This document shows positions 58,801 through 64,000 of a stretch of 64,000 bases of DNA, piece after piece. The position numbers and the translations under genes were made by a program. Below the pieces are notes generated by a model that worked only from the letters and a program-made list of their open reading frames with translations, was not told the DNA's origin and ran no database searches. Position 1 is the stretch's first letter; each line of letters begins with the position of its first letter. This stretch comes from Pachypanchax playfairii (Eukaryota > Chordata > Actinopteri > Cyprinodontiformes > Aplocheilidae), in NCBI GenBank assembly GCA_006937955.1, contig SSNP01000035.1, positions 744,001-808,000 on the forward strand. Direction: 5' to 3'.

Positions 58801-60396
58801 CTCGCCGTTCAGCTGTTCACTCCTCACTGTGCAGCAATTCACTCCTTGCCATTCAGCTGTGCACTCTTTGCCGTTCAGCTGTTTTCTCTGTTCAGCTGTT
58901 TCTCCTGCATGAGTACCAAAGAGAGGGAATGTTAACAGACCTGTTTTATATTTTGTGAACTGTTGTGTGTCACACAATCTTTTTTCATCAGTCTGCGCAC
59001 ACTTTTCCTCAACTGGAAAGAAGAAAAGCTTTAATGTGTTTGTTTTATTTATCTACACGGGTTTTCAAACTTTTTACTCATTAGAATAAAGATGTTTTCT
59101 GTTGTTCACTTTAAACTTTCCAACTCAAGCAGATTGGATGGAATTCAGATTGCACAGTTGCTTTCAAGATCTGGAGAATTTCTGCTTCTTTAGATCAAGT
59201 CATGTCTGTTTTTCAAAGGCTGAAAAGCCGAAACAACATCAGATCCCATCACCCCACAGGCTGTTACACTTGGCACTATGTTTTATAGTTGCAGCACCTC
59301 GTTCTGGGCTTTTCTAACCCTGATGCACCTGCAGAGCAGACTCTTGTCAATTTAAAGATTTATTGTGCTTTAGAGATATTTGTAGTTCCTACCTCACAGT
59401 TTGCTTGTTTTTGCAGGGATACACCACTATACAGTTGCTGTGTTCTCAGGAGATGCATAATCTTGGTTACGCCTGGAGAACCATCAAAGAACAACTTGGA
59501 GATGAGATTGAAAACCACATTCACAGAATGACCTTCCTCAAAGGCAGAACAGTAAGTACACACAAAACAAACCTATACCTCTTCTGCCAGTTTGCACAAT
59601 GTGCATGAAATATGGACAACACTTTTCCCTACACAGATTTATAGGGAGATTAGACGGAGACATTTTGTCTGTATTTTGTAGTATTGAGATATTTGTTATG
59701 TTTTGTGATGGTATTTGTTTTGAAATTTTACTCAATACTTCTTAGTTTATTAGAGAAATTGCAGTGGGAACAATAAAGGTCTAATTGTATTAAAAGTTTA
59801 GGTGACTCTGTTACGTGGTGCAGAAGTAGTTATATATACTAGGAAAACAATTATTTGGGTAAATTAAATGTCATTTTTCCGACATGTGACTGTTTTTCAC
59901 CATCCTGATGTTTTTGTTTGTACTAGGGAGTTTGTTTTGATGTCCCAGCTGAAAAAGTCAAGGAAATCCAGGTGAGAACAACAACAATATTTTATATTTT
60001 CAGTTTAAGAATTTTAACTGCCATAAGGAAAATTTAAGTAATTCAAAGAAAAATGAATACCTTTGAAATGTTTTATTGTTGTTAGGTTGTTGTTTGTTGT
60101 AAAACTTTTTCTAACTTCACTTTCTTGTTCAATAGGAGAATTGGACAGATGGTCGCCGCTGGCAACTAACTGTAGCTACAGAGCTACCAGAGCTGGAGGA
60201 GAAGCCACTTGGTAACCGTGGTGAAAGGAGCTTTGGCAGTGGTAACCGTGGTGACAGAGGAGGATTCAGAGGTGGAAGAGGGAGGAATTTTGGGGGAAAT
60301 GGTGGTCGTAACAACGGGTTCCGGGGTGGTGGAGGCGGATATGGCAACAACAGAGGAGGACACAAACGCACCTTCAGCCAAGCTTTTGATTACTGA
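52895..60396 (+). CDS. ddx21: Nucleolar RNA helicase 2 (DDX21), complete, 16 coding exons
   Basis: DDX21 is a DEAD-box ATP-dependent RNA helicase of the nucleolus, acting in rRNA transcription and processing. Exons: 52895-52966, 53573-53800, 54023-54145, 54264-54339, 54525-54703, 54814-54931, 55140-55325, 55421-55566, 55820-55969, 56164-56325, 57064-57183, 57792-57865, 57985-58144, 59417-59551, 59927-59971 and 60136-60396, totalling 744 residues. Residues 25-141 are Lys/Glu-rich and low complexity, as in human. Helicase motifs: Q motif DIQVKTF (175-181), AQARTGTGKT (192-201), PTREL (232-236), DEVD (303-306), SAT (339-341), ARGLD and HRSGRTGR (487-494). Exons 12-15 encode the GUCT domain (GAVDALAAALAHISG, CFDVPAE). 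The last exon is Gly/Arg-rich (RGG/FGG type) and ends in FSQAFDY. DEVD and ETKKEA favour DDX21/DDX50 over other DEAD proteins, and synteny with kifbp supports ddx21. Confidence 0.96.
58204..58895 (+). repeat. 22-bp minisatellite, about 31 units, in a ddx21 intron
   Basis: The unit is CACCCCTCGCCGTTCAGCTG plus TT or TG. Variants exchange GC for TT, A for G and T for C at fixed positions. It starts about 60 bp into the intron after exon 13 (donor at 58145). Each unit contains CAGCTG, an E-box and PvuII site. Because 22 is not a multiple of three and no unit makes a stop on the plus strand, all three frames are open and give a 22-residue protein period. Confidence 0.95.
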
Positions 60397-61110
60397 AGTG
60401 TCCATTTGTGGATTTAACAAACTGTCACTGGCTGGTCTTGGATTTTATTGGCTGTCATCTATGGGACTGACCTTATGTCAGAAACAAGAAAAACAAAATG
60501 TAACATCTGACTGAAGTGCTAAAGCTCCAAATGTGTCTGTAGAGCAGTAAAAACCAAGAACTGACACATCTGGAATGATGTTTTGTACTGCCTCATATCA
60601 TGTTTATGGAAACTCTTTAATGACACATTCCTACTCCTTAAAATAACAAAACACAATGTCAAGTTTAGACTCTAAACCTTAAATAGCTCAGCAGCACAAG
60701 TATCAACTTATTGGCATATTAATATGAAAACACGACAAAAATGATGGTTGGAATATGTCATCAACAAGGTCATTAGTTCCTTTTTATGTATACTGGGTGT
60801 TTGAGGAACAGCAGGAGTAATCACACTTTGATCTTTGTCCATAATGACTCACGGGTCCTTCCCAACGTATGCAAGTGATTTTTGTTGCACATTAAAATAA
60901 ACAATTTTTGTTAAGTATGAAGGGAAGTTTGCCATAAAAAATTGTGATGAACGTGTGTTAATTTGGACAAAGTCACAGTCAGATTACTGCATCACCATCA
61001 GCTGAAACCTCTTTCCTCAAAATTATATTGATGATTGCTTTTGCAATTGCCTCTATTTAATAACTGTATACTGCTTCCATTCATTTGAATAAAATGACTT
61101 ATTCATTAAA
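60397..61110 (+). other. ddx21: ddx21 3' UTR
   Basis: Non-coding sequence after the ddx21 stop. The best polyadenylation signal is AATAAA at 61088-61093. No conserved hairpin recognised. Confidence 0.6.
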
Positions 61111-61289
61111 AACGTAAACTCTCACTGTGTTCTTTTCTAAGGAATTTAAAATCCAGCTTTCTCACTACTCCACATGCATTTCTGTCACAGCTGATCAAAG
61201 TGTTTGAGAGGATTAGCTATTCATATATATTTTAAATAATCCAGTGTTTCTAAGTTGAATTTTGCTGGACTGACAGAAAAATTACACAG

Positions 61290-62067
61290 AACAAAGTCAT
61301 GAAGTTTTATTGAAACAAAGTTTTACAAACTAATTCTACTGATTCACAGACATTAAAACATCACAACTCAAAAGTCTTTATACTGGCAAAGGAAGAAGCA
61401 TTTTCTTTGTGATAAAAATCCAGAGTTCATGTTATTTCAGATTTTGAAAACAATTTTTTTATGAATACTCACTTCCTTATACAATTCATTTTACAAATAC
61501 ATTCATTGTTTGCCCGTTTTTACTGGTTTTCTGGCCTGTGAAGTCCATTATTCTGAGTGTGACTCATAATCATAAAACACAATGTTAGACAGGTAACACA
61601 GCTACACAAGGAGAAAAACAATTTCTCAGATGTTCAATCCATTTAAATTAATTTAAAGTGCAATGCACAATCTGTGCTACTCCCTTAATCAGACTCTGAA
61701 TGATGCATTTAACCATACAAACAAAATAAATACAAATACTAAATGAAAACACATTTAGATAAAACGGTCATTAGAACAACTCTATCTTCCACTTTTTCTT
61801 ATTGCCAAAAGAAAAACACTGAATGTGGACGGAAAACCTGATTTCCCTTGTTCCACTTTAGTCTCAAAACTGATTATGATGAAATCTCCTGGAGGAAAAA
61901 CTGCTGCTGCAGATAAAAGTCAGATTTTTGTTGAACAAGTTAGGACATGGCTTAGGATACAAAAACAAACAAACTGTCTCTTGATGGCATGAAATAAAAT
62001 GTTAATATGTTGTAAAGGCCAGAAGAGCACGCCTGCAGTGGAAGAAACAGACCCAGGTTGTTACTGA
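61290..62067 (-). other. chitin synthase 3' UTR
   Basis: Non-coding on the minus strand after the chitin synthase stop at 62068. A minus-strand AATAAA lies at 61306-61311, about 215 bp from the ddx21 signal, so the two genes converge with closely spaced ends. Confidence 0.5.
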
Positions 62068-63216
62068 CTACAAGTCCTCAGAAGTTATAGAAATGGCATA
62101 TTGGTTCTCTACAGTGAGATCCTCCTCCTCTTCATCCTCCTGTATTTAAAAAAACAACATAGATATAAAATCTCAGTCTACAATTACAAATTATTAAAAA
62201 TATTCAAACTCATCTCTTTATTTTTTTTGTACTTATGACCTGAATAAGAGTTTTTATGTAAGTGAAAAGCATCTGAAAACGTGGAATTTAAAATAAATTA
62301 ACTGAGAAAACATTGTTTGAAATATTCCTCAGATTTTACTGCCTGTGACAAAACTTGTTTCCCTGTATGATAAATGTCACACAGATACACAGTTTCAGGA
62401 GGAATAACCAGCCAGTTGTTTAGATGTGTTTGAGTGTTACTTACTTCTTCTCTCTTTTTGTAGTCTTTCTCTGTGCCACGATAGGACACCACATGGATCA
62501 GGGTGTAGACCCTGCAAGCAGACACAAAATTTAATTTAATAGTAATTTCCTGCTCATAGGGGGGGAAAGTTAGGACCACTTTAAACTGGTTAAAATCAGC
62601 CATCTTCAAAGGTCGGTGAATTTTCTGTTGTTTTAAGGTTTCCACAATGAATTTGATCTCTGTATTTGAACCATTCCTGAGGAGCAGAGAGCTGCAATGT
62701 GTCCTGTACACAAGGATACTTTTGACACATAGCCTGCTGAGGCCTGGGATTGAACTGCCCACCTCCTGATCAGAGGATGAGCTGCTCCTCATTAAGCTAC
62801 AGCCCACATGTATTAACTGATTTGTTGAGTACAAAAACTGAAGTTGAAGTGATGTAATGAAGTGTTTTGTTTGCGTACCTGTGATACAGCATGGCCAGGA
62901 ACTGGATAAGAAGTAGAATAGCGAAGGACAACAGGAACATCAAACTGAGCGGCTCCACCTGTCAGAGAAAAGTAACAGCAACACGCCATCGTTTAGCGAC
63001 GTTACAGGAAGCAAACACTTCAGATGTCTTTCTTCAGCACCACACGCCTCCAGAGCTCCAGGTTCTTACCATGAGGTATTCCTCTGTTGCATTTTCCTTT
63101 TTAGAACCTACAGTAACTTTAGGGATCTTGATGCTGATAGTGTCAATTCCAATGGCCTGCAGGAAGAAAGTGGCCACTACCCACAGTACATTGATGATGA
63201 AGTACAGGAAGACAGA
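62068..63216 (-). CDS. chs1: Chitin synthase, C-terminal four coding exons, partial
   Basis: Chitin synthases are plasma-membrane family 2 glycosyltransferases that polymerise UDP-GlcNAc to chitin; fishes and amphibians keep them, mammals do not. Minus-strand exons: 63070-63216 (49 codons), 62879-62958, 62445-62511 and 62068-62139 (stop TAG). Phases agree. The first encodes a membrane segment FLYFIINVLWVVATFFLQA and a loop with an N-glycosylation sequon (NAT). The second encodes VEPLSLMFLLSFAILLLIQF followed by LAMLYHR, matching the conserved last transmembrane helix and its (F/Y)HR end in animal chitin synthases. The third holds TLIHVVSYRG and a Lys/Arg/Glu stretch, and the last is an acidic tail (EDEEEED). 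The catalytic domain (QRRRW, EDR) lies beyond the right edge. The symbol assumes orthology to the zebrafish gene, which only the missing part can prove. Confidence 0.78.
62697..62812 (-). mobile_element. tRNA-derived SINE in a chitin synthase intron
   Basis: On the minus strand it reads GGGCTGTAGCTTAATGAGG, a degenerate A box, then GGCAGTTCAATCCC, a B box, then a tail related to other fish SINEs. It sits between exons at 62879 and 62511. A tRNA fold cannot be closed, so it is not a tRNA gene. Confidence 0.65.
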
Positions 63217-64000
63217 CTGTAAAAAACAGACATTTTTTAAAGGTTTTGTGTCACATCAGGATTTAAAGAACATGATGGCAGCTAAGATGAAAGGCAGATG
63301 GGTCCATGATAAACAATTGGCCATCATAAAATACTGATCATAAGCTGTAAAATCTCCCAATGCAGTTAGAACTGAGTGAGTATCAAGAATAAGTGCTGAA
63401 ATACCTTAAAGTTAAAAATTAGTGAGACATGGATGACTGGGAATTTACACAAACACCACTATTTAAGTCTATTGGACTGAAATATGACTGATAAAAAGCC
63501 TTGAAAAGGTGCATAAGATGCAGAATTTGACAAAAAGGCCAAAAAAAGATCTTTAATTTCTCTTTCCACCCCAAACAAACCAGCCAGGACATATTTATTT
63601 GAATGATGCTTCAATGTACAAATTACATAATTGAAAATAATAATTGAGCAGCATTAGGGAACAACAGGCTGTTACTGTCCTTAGACTGTATACATGTTTC
63701 TTTATCTGTTTGCTATGAAATGTATTTTGTAGAAAAATCTCCGGCGAGGATCCAGAAGATCTACTACAAGAGAAAAAACAGGAGTCCTGCAACAGATTGT
63801 TTGGGCATCAAATAGCTTTTATGTCTTCGTTCTTCAGTCAGTCTGTGATTGTCTGAAGTGACATAAACTGATGTCAGTGAAGAATAAAGACGTGGATTCA
63901 CTGGATTTTACAACACACTTATCTGCTGTCAGTTTCCCAGTAAAGCTCATCACAGGAGAAAAACAAATAGTTTTTTATATGTTTACAGTTAAAATAGAAG
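63217..64000. other. Presumed chitin synthase intron
   Basis: No further exon with chitin synthase motifs was found up to the right edge. The open frames here have no recognised domain. Confidence 0.45.

Noticed and set aside
58112..58958. Long overlapping open frames (176 and 233 aa)
   Set aside because: They are produced by the 22-bp minisatellite, which is stop-free in three frames; the ddx21 splice donor at 58145 removes it.
62298..62834. 178-aa open frame on the minus strand
   Set aside because: It runs across a SINE, intron sequence and one real chitin synthase exon (62445-62511), whose correct frame and splice sites are different in extent.
1..64000. CRISPR arrays, operons, bacterial ribosome-binding sites
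   Set aside because: The window is an intron-rich vertebrate sequence; no direct-repeat/spacer arrays are present and such features are not expected.

Overview
The window is a piece of a vertebrate nuclear genome, almost certainly a ray-finned (teleost) fish. The genes are split by GT-AG introns, the DNA is AT-rich, and the repeats are typical of fish: Tc1 elements, hAT, Harbinger and TTAA-target MITEs, I-, RTE- and L2-like LINEs, and tRNA-derived SINEs. A chitin synthase gene also fits, because mammals lack it. There are no bacterial features.

Five protein genes can be rebuilt by joining exons in frame. On the minus strand, from the left: the first three coding exons of kifbp (108-1214, running off the window), a complete mpc1 (2437-5033), and a complete 11-exon glycosyltransferase family 6 gene of the ABO/GGTA1/GBGT1 type (13225-39154, 363 codons). 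On the plus strand is a complete 16-exon ddx21 (52895-60396, 744 codons). It converges on the last four coding exons of a minus-strand chitin synthase (62068-63216, continuing beyond the right edge). DDX21 and KIFBP are neighbours in human 10q22, so kifbp and ddx21 at opposite ends of this window mark that block of synteny, with mpc1 and the GT6 gene lying between them here.

Mobile DNA fills most of the rest. 5.2-9.9 kb holds LINE and Tc1 relics. The GT6 introns (13.4-39.1 kb) hold TTAA-flanked elements, a 649-bp foldback element, a hAT MITE, a nested Tc1 relic, RTE- and L2-like LINEs, a tRNA-derived SINE and a Harbinger element nested in another transposon. 41.9-48.4 kb is a direct duplication split by a 10-N gap. 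Its second copy carries an apparently intact 1.6-kb Tc1 transposon and its first copy has the matching empty site, so it may be two haplotypes placed end to end. A solo-LTR-like element and a degenerate tandem repeat follow. A 22-bp minisatellite occupies a ddx21 intron.

The genes do not form one pathway. They cover kinesin regulation (kifbp), mitochondrial pyruvate import (mpc1), Golgi glycan capping (GT6), ribosome biogenesis (ddx21) and chitin synthesis (chs). The most notable observations are a 4-nt microexon in mpc1, a GT6 catalytic domain split by five introns where ABO has one exon, the GT6 donor-site triplet T-A-A, and the probable false duplication with its filled and empty transposon site.
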